Source: Roseofilum acuticapitatum BLCC-M154 (GTDB taxonomy: Bacteria; Cyanobacteriota; Cyanobacteriia; Cyanobacteriales; Desertifilaceae). Taken from it: a DNA stretch of 55,245 nucleotides. Within the stretch, counting starts at the first letter, position 1. Each line of letters opens with the position of its first letter. Shown here piece by piece: positions 17,068 to 26,908 of the stretch. Below the pieces are notes generated by a model that was not told the DNA's origin, ran no database searches, and saw nothing but the letters and a program-made list of their open reading frames with translations. The DNA is taken from NCBI RefSeq assembly GCF_030068475.1, contig NZ_JAQOSP010000037.1:1-55245 (forward strand), read 5' to 3'. The translations under genes and the position numbers were made by a program.

Positions 17068-17556
17068 GTCCGGTTTCCGCAAGCGGACATGAAAATTTGT
17101 TAAGAAACGGGCAAGATGCCCGCACTCCTCGAATTCTTTGATCTGACTGGAGTGGGAGCATCTTGCTCCCTAGGGCCGTGACTGGAATTCTTTGATCTGA
17201 CTGGAGTGGGAGCATCTTGCTCCCTAGGGCCGTGACAATCCTAAAATGGTGGGTTATATCTAGTCCGGTTTCCGCAAGCGGACATGAAAATTTGTTAAGA
17301 AGCGGGCAAGATGCCCGCACTCCTCGAATTCTTTGATACAGCACTTGGCGCTCTCATGAGGTACAGTGCGATCCCCCCTGCTTAGAAAGGGGGGAACGAG
17401 GAAAGTCCCCCTTTTTAAGGGGGATTTAGGGGGATCGAGATGTATCGCATAGCAGAGGAAAATGCTGTATGACTGGAGTGGGAGCATCTTGCTCCCTGGA
17501 TTTTTAATTAGGGTATTTCCGCTTCGCGGACATCAATAAGCGAACTTGATATTAAG
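17068..17556. repeat. R1 composite repeat array
   Basis: At least two R1 units and one partial duplicate lie here. Each unit has CCGGTTTCCGCAAGCGGACAT, then the GCGGGC (or ACGGGC)/AAGAT/GCCCGC hairpin, then GAATTCTTTGAT and the GGGAGC/ATCTT/GCTCCC hairpin. The segment GAATTCTTTGATCTGACTGG to GGGCCGTGAC is duplicated directly (about 17130-17181 and 17184-17236). The last unit is interrupted by a 135-bp element. Open frames here (for example about 17051-17344, minus) follow the repeats and are not genes. Confidence 0.85.
17336..17470. mobile_element. R2 MITE-like element inserted in R1
   Basis: A 135-bp element has perfect 8-bp terminal inverted repeats, ATACAGCA and TGCTGTAT. Inside is a strong internal hairpin of the GGGGGGATC/GATCCCCC and CCCCCTTTTTAAGGGGG type. 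It splits an R1 unit between GAATTCTTTG and GACTGGAGTG; unbroken R1 copies read GAATTCTTTGATCTGACTGG. No clean target duplication is visible. It has no coding capacity, so it would need a transposase from elsewhere. Confidence 0.7.
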
Positions 17557-17570
17557 CCTAAACTTCTGTC

Positions 17571-19055
17571 TTAACTTTGTCCCGGAATTGTAATATCGAT
17601 CGCCGTTACCGTACCATCCTCACTTAAGGCGCTCAAAGGTGGATCGATCTGCTCTTGATTTCCCACCACCAGAGTTACCATCTGTTCCGGTTTCAGATAC
17701 TCCTGAGCCACCCGTTGCACATCCTCAATGGTTGTTTCTTCCACACCCCGTTGATACTGGAAAATAAAATCTTTTGGATACCCATAATAGGTATAGCGCA
17801 TCAAGCGAGAAAGGGTTTGGGAGGGCTTTTGGAAATTAAATACAAAAGAATTAAGTACCCCATCCTTAGCAGCCGTTAATTCTTGGGCCGTAATTGGGTT
17901 TTGGATGATGCGATCGAACTCTTGGCGCAGAGCGGTAATAAAGGGGACAGTCGCTTCTGAACGAGTTGAACCCCCAGCAATTAACATCCCTGGATAATCA
18001 TAACGGGGACTCCAAACGCCATAAACCGAATAAGCCAATCCTTGACGCGATCGCACCTCATTAAATAAGCGCCCTCCCAACCCATTCAAAACTTCATTCA
18101 TGACGGACAGGGTAAAAAAGTCAGGATTATCCAACTGTCCTCCTAAATGACCCATCAGTATATTACTCTGAGTCAGTTGGGGTTGATTAACCACAAAAAT
18201 CCCCCCCGTTTGAGATTGGGAAACCTTGGGTAAAGAAGGCAACTTAAAATTAGGATCGCTTTGCCAATCTCCAAATGTGGCTTCTAGTTTTTCTCGCATC
18301 TGGGCCGGATCGAAATCTCCCACCAAACCCAACATCATATTATTGGGGACAAAATACTGTTGATAGAAGTCAATTAAATCCTGCCGTTCAATCCCGTCTA
18401 ATGTCTCATATTCGACCGTCCGAGCATAGGGACTTTCTTGGCCATATATCAACTTTTGAAATTCCCGACGAGCGATCGCATCCGGGCTATCATTACGCCG
18501 GGCAATACTCCCTTGCACTTGGGTTTTGGCTAACTGTAATTGCTGCTCATCAAAAGCCGGTTGGCGCAAGACTTGGGCAAAGAGTCTTAACACTTCATCC
18601 GTATCCGGGGTGAGGGCGCTAAACTGGGCCGTAGCCGAAGCACTACCAATCGACGTTTCAATAGAAGCGGCTCGATCTTCAAGCGATCGGTTCAGTTCAT
18701 CGGGGGAATAGGTTTGGGTTCCACCGCTACGCATCACTGTCCCCACCAAACCAGCCAACCCGACTTTTTCCTTGGGTTCCAGGCGATCGCCCGTGTGAAA
18801 CATGGCAATTCCCGTCACTAGCGGTAAATCCCGGTCTTCCATCAAAAAGACCTCAATGCCATTGTCCATCGTAAATTGGGTATACTCTGGAACTGTCACC
18901 TCTGGAAGAGGCGGAAAGGTTAGCTGGTTATAGGGTTTAGCCTCAGCAGCAACTGCCGATTCATGCCATTGCAGGGTTAGGGCTAAACTTAGCACCATCA
19001 AAGCCAGCCACAGCCCCCGAACCATCTTTTTTGTCACTCGTCTTACTTGCATCAT
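17571..19055 (-). CDS. M16-family peptidase subunit lacking the zinc motif
   Basis: The 494-residue protein has an N-terminal hydrophobic signal (ALMVLSLALTLQWHESAVAA, about 16-35) and the M16 (insulinase/processing peptidase) fold. The usual HxxEH zinc site is absent: the equivalent stretch reads GLAGLVGTVMRSGGT (about 103-117). In paired bacterial M16 systems one subunit is catalytic and one is not, and this is the non-catalytic type. The catalytic partner is immediately upstream (19229-20785). Location is probably periplasmic or outer thylakoid side. The pair is separated by a 173-bp spacer holding an R2 element. Confidence 0.88.
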   Translation of the reverse strand: MMQVRRVTKKMVRGLWLALMVLSLALTLQWHESAVAAEAKPYNQLTFPPLPEVTVPEYTQFTMDNGIEVFLMEDRDLPLVTGIAMFHTGDRLEPKEKVGLAGLVGTVMRSGGTQTYSPDELNRSLEDRAASIETSIGSASATAQFSALTPDTDEVLRLFAQVLRQPAFDEQQLQLAKTQVQGSIARRNDSPDAIARREFQKLIYGQESPYARTVEYETLDGIERQDLIDFYQQYFVPNNMMLGLVGDFDPAQMREKLEATFGDWQSDPNFKLPSLPKVSQSQTGGIFVVNQPQLTQSNILMGHLGGQLDNPDFFTLSVMNEVLNGLGGRLFNEVRSRQGLAYSVYGVWSPRYDYPGMLIAGGSTRSEATVPFITALRQEFDRIIQNPITAQELTAAKDGVLNSFVFNFQKPSQTLSRLMRYTYYGYPKDFIFQYQRGVEETTIEDVQRVAQEYLKPEQMVTLVVGNQEQIDPPLSALSEDGTVTAIDITIPGQS

Positions 19056-19092
19056 TGTTTTAGGTAATGGGTAATAGGTATTGCTTGCGTTC

Positions 19093-19191
19093 TACAGTAG
19101 ATCTCGATCCCCCTAAATCCCCCTTAAAAAGGGGGACTTTCACTGCCCCCCTTTATCTAAGGGGGGTTGGGGGGATCTTTGCCTAACTGTA
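19093..19191. mobile_element. R2 MITE-like element, solo copy
   Basis: Short inverted ends TACAGT (19093-19098) and ACTGTA (19186-19191) bound an internal sequence GATCCCCCTAAATCCCCCTT followed by AAAAAGGGGGACTTTC, then CCCCCC and GGGGGG arms. The core matches the 17.3 kb and 55.1 kb elements in the same order. It lies between the two M16 genes and could be a hairpin in their mRNA. Confidence 0.6.
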
Positions 19192-19228
19192 ATTTTTGAA
19201 GAAAGTGAAGCGCTGTCAGTAATCAATG

Positions 19229-20785
19229 TTAATTACTCGCGGTTAATAATCGCCCAATGGTGCGATTTTCTGGGGTAAAGGTCGCCTTTGCCACCCGTTG
19301 GATATCTTGGGGAGTCACTGCTTCAATGGCTTCAATTTCTGCAAATAAATTGCGCCAAGATCCGGTTTTGGCTTCATAGTCTGCTAACAAATTGGCTAAA
19401 CCCGAATTGGAGTCTAATGTACCGAGTAAACTGGCTTTGGCTTGGGTTTTCACCCGATTTAATTCGGCTTCGCTTACCGGTTCAGTTTTCATGCGTTCAA
19501 TTTCCACAGCTAAAGCTTCTGCTACCCGATCGACTGTACTCCCCGGAGCAGTTAAACTGTAGAAGAGCATTAAATTGGGGTATTTATCGCCAGGAAAACC
19601 GCTAAATCCGGCCGCAGAGAGAGAGACTTGTTTCTCTTCGACTAAGGATTTATACAAGCGAGCGGTGCGTCCATCACTGAGAATAGACCCCATTAAATCA
19701 TAGACAGCATGATCGGGATGATTTCCGGCTGGCCGGTGGTAGCCTTCGAGGTACATGGGTTGGGCGGGTAATTCTAGGGTGACTTCCCGCGTTTCGGTTT
19801 GTGGCGGTTCCACGGGCATATTCACCTTGGGAATGGGGCGATTGCGAAAGCGACCAAAATAGGTTTGGGCTAGTTTTTTGACTTCTGGGGTGTTGACATC
19901 CCCGACGATCGCCACAATCAGATTATGGGGGACATAATAGCTCTCGAAGAAGTCTTTGACATCTTGCCGTCTCAGGTTGCGTAAGTCTTCTTCATAGCCA
20001 ATTACCGGTTGCCGATAGGGATGGACTTTGAAGGCGGCATCTTGGAAGGCTTCAATCATTTTGCCGATGGGGGAGTTATCGGTACGCATCCGTCGCTCTT
20101 CGAGGATGACTTCTTTTTCTTGGTAAAATTCCCGAAATACAGGGTTAAGGAAGCGATCGGACTCTAGGGACATCCACAACTCTAGTTTGTTGGATGGCAA
20201 GCTAAAAAAGTAACGAGTTTCATCTGTGGAAGTAGTGGCATTTAGTCCAACTCCCCCAAACTGTTCGACAATTTTGCCAAATTCATTTTGTTTGATGTAT
20301 TGGGAGGCTTGTTTGTTGACTCCCTCGAATTCGGCTTGGAGTTGTTCGGCTTTTTCCTCTTCTCCATTGGCTTTAGCGGCTTGAATTTGATCGAAGAGGC
20401 GATCGAGTTGATCCATCAGGGGTTTTTCGGCAGCATAATTGGTTGTGCCAATCTGGGTTGTCCCCTTGAATGCTAAGTGTTCCAAGTAATGGGCTACACC
20501 GGTTTTGCCTACGGGTTCATTGGCTCCGCCAACATCTGCATAGAGCATAAAGGAGACTACAGGAGCTTGATGGCGTTCGAGGACAATGAATTTGATGCCA
20601 TTATCAAGCGTAAAGGTTTTAACTTCTTTTTCAACTTTGTCTAAATAAGGTTGAATGGAAAACTCGCTCGAATCTTGGATTAAGGCGATCGCCGGTTGTA
20701 CCCCCAAGACATAAACGCTCAGACATACACTCAGCAGGATTGCTCCTAGCATTTTGAGAGGCTCAATGGACAAGATTTTGTTCAT
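19229..20785 (-). CDS. M16-family zinc peptidase, catalytic subunit
   Basis: The 518-residue protein has a signal peptide (MLGAILLSVCLSVYVLGVQP, about 12-31) and the M16 zinc site HYLEH at about 103-107, with the third ligand Glu probably within the ETRYFF/LWMSLESDRF region. It should degrade peptides or misfolded proteins on the periplasmic side. An RERRM-like segment (LEERRMRTDN) and the FxGxY-rich middle are typical. An insert of charged residues (QIQAAKANGEEEKAEQLQAE, about 130-150) follows the motif. It probably works with the zinc-less M16 protein encoded next. Confidence 0.92.
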   Translation of the reverse strand: MNKILSIEPLKMLGAILLSVCLSVYVLGVQPAIALIQDSSEFSIQPYLDKVEKEVKTFTLDNGIKFIVLERHQAPVVSFMLYADVGGANEPVGKTGVAHYLEHLAFKGTTQIGTTNYAAEKPLMDQLDRLFDQIQAAKANGEEEKAEQLQAEFEGVNKQASQYIKQNEFGKIVEQFGGVGLNATTSTDETRYFFSLPSNKLELWMSLESDRFLNPVFREFYQEKEVILEERRMRTDNSPIGKMIEAFQDAAFKVHPYRQPVIGYEEDLRNLRRQDVKDFFESYYVPHNLIVAIVGDVNTPEVKKLAQTYFGRFRNRPIPKVNMPVEPPQTETREVTLELPAQPMYLEGYHRPAGNHPDHAVYDLMGSILSDGRTARLYKSLVEEKQVSLSAAGFSGFPGDKYPNLMLFYSLTAPGSTVDRVAEALAVEIERMKTEPVSEAELNRVKTQAKASLLGTLDSNSGLANLLADYEAKTGSWRNLFAEIEAIEAVTPQDIQRVAKATFTPENRTIGRLLTASN

Positions 20786-20844
20786 AAGGATAGGACTAGA
20801 AATATACCCGTATTTTTCAGTATAGGAGAACAGAAAGAAGGAAA

Positions 20845-21609
20845 TTAGGACTTAACTTTACCAAAGCGGCGATCGCGCTTTTGGAACTCCCACAGCGCTC
20901 GATGCATCTCCGCTCGGTCAAAATCTGGCCAGAGCGTATCGGTAATATAAATCTCTGAGTAAGCCAACTGCCACAACAAAAAATTACTAATTCGCATCTC
21001 TCCACTGGTGCGAATCAACAGATCTGGATCGCCAATATTCACCGTATATAGATGGCGCTCAAACAAAGCTTGATCGATATCTTCAGGGTTTAAATTTCCC
21101 TGCTGCACCTGTACGGCTAAAGCTTGACAGGCTTCTACAATTTCCTGCCGTCCCCCATAATTGGTCGCTACGGTCAACCGCATTCCTTGATTCTCAGCCG
21201 TTGCTGCTCTAGAGCGATCGATCTGTTGTTGGACGGAGGGGGGGAGATCTTGCAGTCCACCCATAAAATCTAAGCGAATTTTCCGCTCCATCAGTTCAGG
21301 TAATTCTCGTTGCAGGAGATACTCTAGTAAGGTCATAATCACCTTAACTTCTTGGGCAGGACGCTTCCAATTTTCAGTAGAAAATGAATAAAGGGTGAGG
21401 GCTTGGATACCCCAATCATCACAACAGCGCACCAACTCCCTAACTGTATCCCCTCCACGATTGTGCCCCATAATTCTAGGGAGTCCTCGCCTCTGGGCCC
21501 ACCGACCATTACCATCCATAATTACTGCAACATGACGAGGAAGCTTTTGGGGATCGAGGTCACTAGGGAGAGTCTTCAAAGTATTGTCAATAATTTGCTT
21601 TGCAGTCAT
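20845..21609 (-). CDS. uppS: Isoprenyl transferase (undecaprenyl diphosphate synthase)
   Basis: The 254-residue cis-prenyltransferase adds isopentenyl units to farnesyl diphosphate, giving the undecaprenyl carrier for wall and glycan synthesis. The signature [14 protein letters not shown] starts at residue 26, with the catalytic Asp32. [26 protein letters not shown] and the C-terminal [20 protein letters not shown] follow as expected. Its ATG overlaps the stop of cdaA by 4 bp (ATGA), so it is probably translated with it. Confidence 0.96.
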   Translation of the reverse strand: MTAKQIIDNTLKTLPSDLDPQKLPRHVAVIMDGNGRWAQRRGLPRIMGHNRGGDTVRELVRCCDDWGIQALTLYSFSTENWKRPAQEVKVIMTLLEYLLQRELPELMERKIRLDFMGGLQDLPPSVQQQIDRSRAATAENQGMRLTVATNYGGRQEIVEACQALAVQVQQGNLNPEDIDQALFERHLYTVNIGDPDLLIRTSGEMRISNFLLWQLAYSEIYITDTLWPDFDRAEMHRALWEFQKRDRRFGKVKS

Positions 21610-22529
21610 TTTTTCTTGTCAGAATCAGAAGAAGGTAAACGGAGTAGGCGTGCAACCATGGCTGCACCTTGAGTATTGATTTGGCGGCCCAAATTTCGCA
21701 AATCGGGGGCTACAGCCTCCCGTTCTACTGATTGAGAGAATTTGGCTTCCAGGAGTTCCTTTAGTTTACTGCTGGTTAAGGGACGATTCAGGAGACCCCG
21801 CTCGGCCAGAGAAATAGAGCCGGTTTCCTCAGAAACGACGACGCACAGACAGTTTTCTACCCGGTCAGTGATGCCCATGGCTGCTCGATGGCGAGTGCCG
21901 AGTTTACGGGAGGCGGTGCGGTCTGATAGGGGTAAAATTACTCCGGCAGCAATAATACGAGACATGCGAATCCAAACGGCTCCATCATGTAACAGGGTAC
22001 TGGTTTGGAAAATAGTTTGTAATAACTCCTTCGAGACTTCTGCATTTAACCTTACACCAGGAACTGAAAAATCGCGTTCATCAATGGGCCCGGTGGTTTC
22101 TAAGATGAGTAGGGCCCCTGTCCGATTTTGAGAGAGGTCTTTAACGGCATCCACTATTTCATCAATCACGCTATCGGCTTTGGGGGGAGGTTCTGATGGG
22201 GGAAGAAATAAATCAATGATTTGTCCTTGGCCCAATTGTTCTAGAAAGCGACGGAATTCAGACTGCAAAATGACAGCCATGGCTACGGCAGAACCGATGA
22301 CTAACTTGTTTAACACAAAACTCAGTAGGGTTAAGTTTATTACTGAACTAATGGCGGTGGCCAGCATGAGAATAATGAATCCTCGCACCATCCACAAGGT
22401 TCGACGTTCACCAATAATCATCAAGACCATGTAGGTCAAGATGAGAACAAAGATGAAGTCAACGGTATGCAGTAGGGTTTTTTGAGTATCAGTTAAGTTG
22501 GATAACCATTGTGTTAAAAAATCTCCCAT
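21606..22529 (-). CDS. cdaA: Diadenylate cyclase
   Basis: The 307-residue enzyme makes c-di-AMP from two ATP. Three membrane helices (about 22-40, 44-65, 68-88) precede the DAC domain, with the catalytic DGA at 182-184 (LLHDGAVWI) and RHR at 213-215 (LGTRHRAA). This is the CdaA (membrane) class. In cyanobacteria c-di-AMP has been linked to potassium, osmolyte and day-night control. uppS overlaps its stop codon. A short heptamer repeat lies upstream of its ATG and may carry its promoter region. Confidence 0.95.
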   Translation of the reverse strand: MGDFLTQWLSNLTDTQKTLLHTVDFIFVLILTYMVLMIIGERRTLWMVRGFIILMLATAISSVINLTLLSFVLNKLVIGSAVAMAVILQSEFRRFLEQLGQGQIIDLFLPPSEPPPKADSVIDEIVDAVKDLSQNRTGALLILETTGPIDERDFSVPGVRLNAEVSKELLQTIFQTSTLLHDGAVWIRMSRIIAAGVILPLSDRTASRKLGTRHRAAMGITDRVENCLCVVVSEETGSISLAERGLLNRPLTSSKLKELLEAKFSQSVEREAVAPDLRNLGRQINTQGAAMVARLLRLPSSDSDKKK

Positions 22530-22532
22530 AGC

Positions 22533-22590
22533 TAGGGAATAGGGAATAGGGAACAGGGAATGGGGAATAGGGAATAGGGAATAGGGAATA
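22533..22590. repeat. Short tandem repeat, heptamer GGGAATA
   Basis: About eight units of GGGAATA with variants (GGGAACA, GGGGAATA) run from 22533 to 22590, immediately upstream of cdaA. Such heptamer runs are typical of cyanobacterial genomes and mutate in copy number. Confidence 0.85.
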
Positions 22591-22667
22591 CTGCTCTATC
22601 CTACCTTGGGCACTTGAGCCTAGGGACAGAGTGCAATCTGACCCCAGTTTCAAGTTGGGTGTCGCTG

Positions 22668-24074
22668 CTAAGAGGTGGTTTTGAGGCGATCGGGAAGCCG
22701 ATCGCCTTTTACCAAGTCTTGATAGGTTTCCCGTTCGATAATCACTTCTCCTTGACCGTCTTTAACTAAGACGGCGGCCGGTCGGGTGATGCGGTTATAG
22801 TTGGAAGCCATACTATAGTTGTATGCTCCGGTGGCTAAAATGGCGATCGCCTCTCCGGGTTGCAAGGGGGGAAATTGGGCTTGTTGGATCAGGATATCAC
22901 CGGATTCGCAATGTTTACCAGCAAGGGTTACGGTTTCCGTACAGGGTTGGGTCATACGATCGACAGCAACCGCCCGATAGAGGGCTTGATAGGTGATGGG
23001 GCGAGCATTGTCGGACATGCCCCCATCAACGGCGATATAGGTTCGCATGTCGGGAATGGCTTTACGGGAGCCGACGGTGTAAGCGGTGATACAGGATGAA
23101 CCGACGAGGGAGCGTCCGGGTTCACAGATGATATGGGGGGGAGTAATTTGGGCGCGATCGCAAGCGGTTACCATGGCGCTACAGACTTGTTTTACCCAAG
23201 CTTCGATGGAGGGGGGATCGTCGCTTTCAGTATAGCGAATGCCTAAGCCACCTCCTACATTTAAGACAGAGGGAGATAAGCCCATATTCTTCGCTTTCAG
23301 GAACCATTGCACCATGACACCGGGGAGATCTTGGTGGGGTTCAAGTTCAAAGATTTGCGAGCCAATATGGGCATGGAATCCTTGGAAATTAAGACTCGGT
23401 TGTTGGGCAATCTCTGCCAGAACTGCTTCTATTTGATTGGGATCGAAGCCAAATTTACTGTCAATATGTCCGGTGCGAATATATTCATGGGTATGACATT
23501 CGATACCAGGGGTAATCCGAATCAGGATAGAGATGGTTTTGCCTCGATCTTGTGTAAGCTGGGCTAGGGTTTGCAGTTCTAGGCGGTTATCCACGACTAC
23601 ATTACAGCCGACTTGTAAGGCTTCTGCCAATTCGGTTGCGGATTTATTGTTGCCATGGAAGTAAATCCGATTGGCGGGAACTCCGGCTTGTAGGGCAGTG
23701 TAGAGTTCTCCACCGGAGGCGACATCAATGCCTAATCCTTCTGAAGCGGCGATCGCACAAATGGCTAAACAATTCCATGCTTTGGAGGCATACAGAACCG
23801 TAGCTTCTCCTGGATAGTAGCGCTTAAAGGCTTCTCGGTATTGGCGACAGGCAGCCCGTAAGCCCTCTTCATCGAGGATGTAGAGGGGAGATCCATAGGT
23901 TTTGACTAATTCAGAAACGGCTACACCCCCGATAGTTAATTGATCGTCGCTGTTGACTTGAGCGGTTAGGGGCAGTAAGTATTGATTGGGAGAGCGATCG
24001 CTGACTGGATCTGCTCCAGAGGAAAGATAATCTGTGCCACGGGGTGGAGTAATGCGGGAGGGTGTGGATACCAT
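22668..24074 (-). CDS. lysA: Diaminopimelate decarboxylase
   Basis: The 468-residue PLP enzyme decarboxylates meso-diaminopimelate to lysine. The Schiff-base lysine is in LYASKAW (K98). HAHIGSQIFE binds the phosphate, GGLGIRY and CEPGRSLVGSSC (substrate binding) follow, and CESGDIL and YNYSMASNYN complete the active site. The N-terminal 40 residues (PSRITPPRGTDYLSSG) are longer than in most homologues and probably disordered. It is divergent from rimI with a 111-bp spacer. Confidence 0.95.
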   Translation of the reverse strand: MVSTPSRITPPRGTDYLSSGADPVSDRSPNQYLLPLTAQVNSDDQLTIGGVAVSELVKTYGSPLYILDEEGLRAACRQYREAFKRYYPGEATVLYASKAWNCLAICAIAASEGLGIDVASGGELYTALQAGVPANRIYFHGNNKSATELAEALQVGCNVVVDNRLELQTLAQLTQDRGKTISILIRITPGIECHTHEYIRTGHIDSKFGFDPNQIEAVLAEIAQQPSLNFQGFHAHIGSQIFELEPHQDLPGVMVQWFLKAKNMGLSPSVLNVGGGLGIRYTESDDPPSIEAWVKQVCSAMVTACDRAQITPPHIICEPGRSLVGSSCITAYTVGSRKAIPDMRTYIAVDGGMSDNARPITYQALYRAVAVDRMTQPCTETVTLAGKHCESGDILIQQAQFPPLQPGEAIAILATGAYNYSMASNYNRITRPAAVLVKDGQGEVIIERETYQDLVKGDRLPDRLKTTS

Positions 24075-24185
24075 AATCTCAGGAAAGCAAGTTCGTTATT
24101 CATTATTAATGGGTTCTATACTCTATTGTCCATGGTGAACTGCAAATCACCAATAGTTATCTGTCAATCGGCTCAATACCTCCCT

Positions 24186-24713
24186 ATGAACCTATCTGTT
24201 TCTGTACCCTTTGTTCTCCATGCGATCGCCCCTGAACACCTAAGCGCCGTTCTCACCCTCGATCGCCTCTGTTTTGGACAATTATGGAGTTTAGACGCTT
24301 ATCAACGGGAACTCGATAGCCCGAATAGTGAGTTGTTGGGGATCAGTTGGAATCAGGAACTGGTGGGATTGGGCTGTTATTGGGCGATCGTTGAAGAAGC
24401 TCATCTGACTATTTTAGCGATTCATCCCCAGTATCAAAATCAAGGCTTAGGGCAATTTCTGCTCTGTGCTTTATTAGACTCTGCCCGCAAACGGGGCTTA
24501 GAACGAGCCACCCTAGAAGTGAAAGCCTCTAACCACAGTGCCCTAGGACTCTATCAAAAATTGGGTTTTCTCACGGCTGGAAGACGACGCAATTATTATC
24601 AAGAAACGGGAGAAGATGCCCTTGTTTTATGGCTCAATCATTTACAATCTCCCCAGTTTCCCGATCGGTTAATCCAGTGGCAACAGCAAGCCCAAGAAAA
24701 ATGGACAGAATAG
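24186..24713 (+). CDS. rimI: Ribosomal protein S18 alanine N-acetyltransferase, GNAT family
   Basis: The 175-residue GNAT protein has the acetyl-CoA motif HPQYQNQGLGQFLLCAL (Q/RxxGxG/A) at about residues 82-98 and ERATLEVKASNHSALGLYQKLGF, the RimI-type C-terminal half. The frame continues upstream to 23982, but that would overlap lysA on the other strand. The ATG at 24186 (MNLSVSVPF) gives the normal length. It is expected to acetylate the N-terminus of S18; other RimI substrates are possible. A perfect terminator palindrome follows. Confidence 0.85.
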   Translation: MNLSVSVPFVLHAIAPEHLSAVLTLDRLCFGQLWSLDAYQRELDSPNSELLGISWNQELVGLGCYWAIVEEAHLTILAIHPQYQNQGLGQFLLCALLDSARKRGLERATLEVKASNHSALGLYQKLGFLTAGRRRNYYQETGEDALVLWLNHLQSPQFPDRLIQWQQQAQEKWTE

Positions 24714-24730
24714 TTAAACGATCGCAAAAA

Positions 24731-24758
24731 GTAGGGGCGAAAAATTTTTCGCCCCTAC
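24731..24758. terminator. Perfect palindrome terminator between rimI and ftsH
   Basis: GTAGGGGCGAAAAA and its exact complement TTTTTCGCCCCTAC form a 28-bp palindrome between convergent rimI and ftsH. On the minus strand the stem is followed by TTTTTGCGATC, an ideal U-run for ending ftsH transcription. On the plus strand the internal TTTTT may serve rimI. Confidence 0.8.
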
Positions 24759-24796
24759 TCTATTCTGTGCTATCAATCGGGCCAGTCGAGTGAAGG

Positions 24797-26635
24797 TTAG
24801 GCGATCGCCGCCATTTTCACTTCATTATTAGCTAATAACTCTTGCAGCTCCTCAGAATCCACGGTTTCCCGTTCCACCAGCATTTGAGCCAACTGGTCAA
24901 GGACAGCGCGATTATTGACTAAAACTGCCTTAGCTCGGCGATAGGCTTGGTCTACCAGATTCCGCACCTCATCATCAATTGCTGCTGCGGTTTCTTCCGA
25001 GAAATCCCGCTCGGCGGCAATATCGCGACCCAGGAACATATTCCCTTGCTGACGACCTAATGCCACAGGGCCGAGGCGATCGCTCATTCCGAAGCGAGTC
25101 ACCATTTGCCGAGCCACCCGTGCCACCTGTTGCAAATCATTAGACGCACCCGTAGTCACTTCTTCCTCGCCAAAGATAATCTCCTCAGCCAAACGACCCC
25201 CCAGAGCCACCGCCATCTGATTTTGTAGATAAGAACGGCTGTATAATCCCGAATCCATGCGGTCTTCACTCGGTGTAAACCAAGTCAAACCTCCCGCACG
25301 GCCACGAGGAATAATACTGATCTTTTGCACCGGGTCATAATCCGGCATCAGAGCGCCCACCAAAGCATGGCCCGCCTCATGATAAGCCACCAACTGCTTG
25401 CGTTTTTCGCTCATCACCCGGTCTTTCTTCTCCGGCCCAGCCAGAACCCGGTCAATGGCATCATTAACTTCATCCATAGAAATCTCAGTCAGATTGCGAC
25501 GAGCCGCCAGAATAGCTGCTTCATTCAACAAATTAGACAAATCTGCACCGGTAAATCCAGGAGTCCGACGAGCAATTTTTTCCAAATCCACATCCGGGGA
25601 TAGGGTTTTGCCACGGGAGTGAACATTGAGAATTTCCAAGCGCCCTGCATAGTCGGGACGGTCTACCACCACTTGACGGTCAAAGCGACCGGGACGCATC
25701 AAGGCAGCATCTAGGACATCAGGACGGTTAGTCGCAGCAATAATGATAATGCCCGTATTGCCTTCAAACCCATCCATTTCGGTCAGCAATTGGTTTAGGG
25801 TTTGTTCCCGCTCATCATTGCCACCACCGAGACCTGCACCCCGTTGACGACCTACGGCATCAATTTCATCGATGAACACGATACAAGGAGCATTAGCTTT
25901 GGCTTGTTCAAACAAGTCGCGGACGCGGGAAGCACCAACCCCCACAAACATTTCTACAAACTCAGAGCCGGAGATGGAGAAAAAGGGAACACCGGCTTCA
26001 CCCGCAACCGCTTTAGCCAGTAAGGTTTTACCCGTTCCAGGAGGGCCAACTAATAGCACACCTTTAGGGATTTTAGCGCCCACTGCCGTGAAGCGATCGG
26101 CATTTTTCAGGAAGTCTACTACCTCAGTTAACTCTAATTTGGCTTGTTCAATCCCAGCCACATCGCCAAAAGTCACTTGGGTTTGCGGTTCCATTTGCAC
26201 TCTAGCTTTAGACTTGCCAAAGTTCATGGCCTGAGATCCAGGGCCATTTTGGGCCCGTCTCAGGAGGAAAAATACCCCAACCACCAGCAAAATGGGGATG
26301 AACAGACTACTTAAGGCCCGCACCCAAGCCCCATCATCACTGGGGGGTAAAACTGAGATATCAACATTATTTTGGGTGAGAATGTTGAGTAAGTCTGGAT
26401 CGTTGGGGAGATTGACCAGAATTTTATCGCCATTTTCTGCGGTCACTAGCGCTCTGGTGCGGTCAGCACTCAGATTTACCCGCTCTACCTGTCCCGTTTC
26501 TACTTCGTCAATCAGTTGACTGTAAGGCCAGGTTTGGGTGGGTTGGGGCTGTTGGTCAAACAGCGCAGTCCCTAAAGCAATGACGACGATCGCCAGTAAA
26601 GCATACAGTCCCGCATTTCTCCATCGTTTGTTCAC
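24797..26635 (-). CDS. ftsH: ATP-dependent zinc metalloprotease FtsH
   Basis: The 612-residue membrane protease has two membrane helices (about 9-26 and 107-126) flanking a periplasmic/lumenal loop. The AAA module has Walker A GPPGTGKT at 197-204, Walker [10 protein letters not shown] at about 251-259 and SRH residues [20 protein letters not shown]. The zinc motif HEAGH is at 419-423. Cyanobacterial FtsH homologues maintain photosystem II by D1 removal or regulate iron and other stress responses; which paralogue this is cannot be told from the sequence alone. Its final residues ([10 protein letters not shown]) lack any extra domain. Confidence 0.96.
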   Translation of the reverse strand: MNKRWRNAGLYALLAIVVIALGTALFDQQPQPTQTWPYSQLIDEVETGQVERVNLSADRTRALVTAENGDKILVNLPNDPDLLNILTQNNVDISVLPPSDDGAWVRALSSLFIPILLVVGVFFLLRRAQNGPGSQAMNFGKSKARVQMEPQTQVTFGDVAGIEQAKLELTEVVDFLKNADRFTAVGAKIPKGVLLVGPPGTGKTLLAKAVAGEAGVPFFSISGSEFVEMFVGVGASRVRDLFEQAKANAPCIVFIDEIDAVGRQRGAGLGGGNDEREQTLNQLLTEMDGFEGNTGIIIIAATNRPDVLDAALMRPGRFDRQVVVDRPDYAGRLEILNVHSRGKTLSPDVDLEKIARRTPGFTGADLSNLLNEAAILAARRNLTEISMDEVNDAIDRVLAGPEKKDRVMSEKRKQLVAYHEAGHALVGALMPDYDPVQKISIIPRGRAGGLTWFTPSEDRMDSGLYSRSYLQNQMAVALGGRLAEEIIFGEEEVTTGASNDLQQVARVARQMVTRFGMSDRLGPVALGRQQGNMFLGRDIAAERDFSEETAAAIDDEVRNLVDQAYRRAKAVLVNNRAVLDQLAQMLVERETVDSEELQELLANNEVKMAAIA

Positions 26636-26908
26636 GCCGGTTTGATCCTCCTATGGTGTTCTAGGCTATTAGGACGGTTTTGCCTTTGATTATTAATCTT
26701 ATATTAACTAATATTACGAAACTGTGAACGATCTGCACAAGAATCCAGACAGGCTATCCCTTCTAGGGAGTATAAGTGCTTCCCATCAGGGGGCGATCGG
26801 TGTGGAAAACCCTACCCCCATCCGAACGCCAAGGACTCTCCATTCCTCTTGATTAACTTTCAGAATAACAGTGATAAAATGGGCTAAAATTTCTGAGAAC
26901 TCCAAACC

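Noticed and set aside
17051-17344. Minus-strand frame of 97 codons in the R1 array
   Set aside because: It follows the repeat units and its protein is internally repetitive; the same phrase occurs at 51.2 kb. It is repeat shadow.
22533-22590. Insertion sequence end
   Set aside because: It is a simple heptamer run without terminal inverted repeats.
23982-24185. N-terminal extension of rimI
   Set aside because: It overlaps lysA coding sequence on the other strand and lacks GNAT features.
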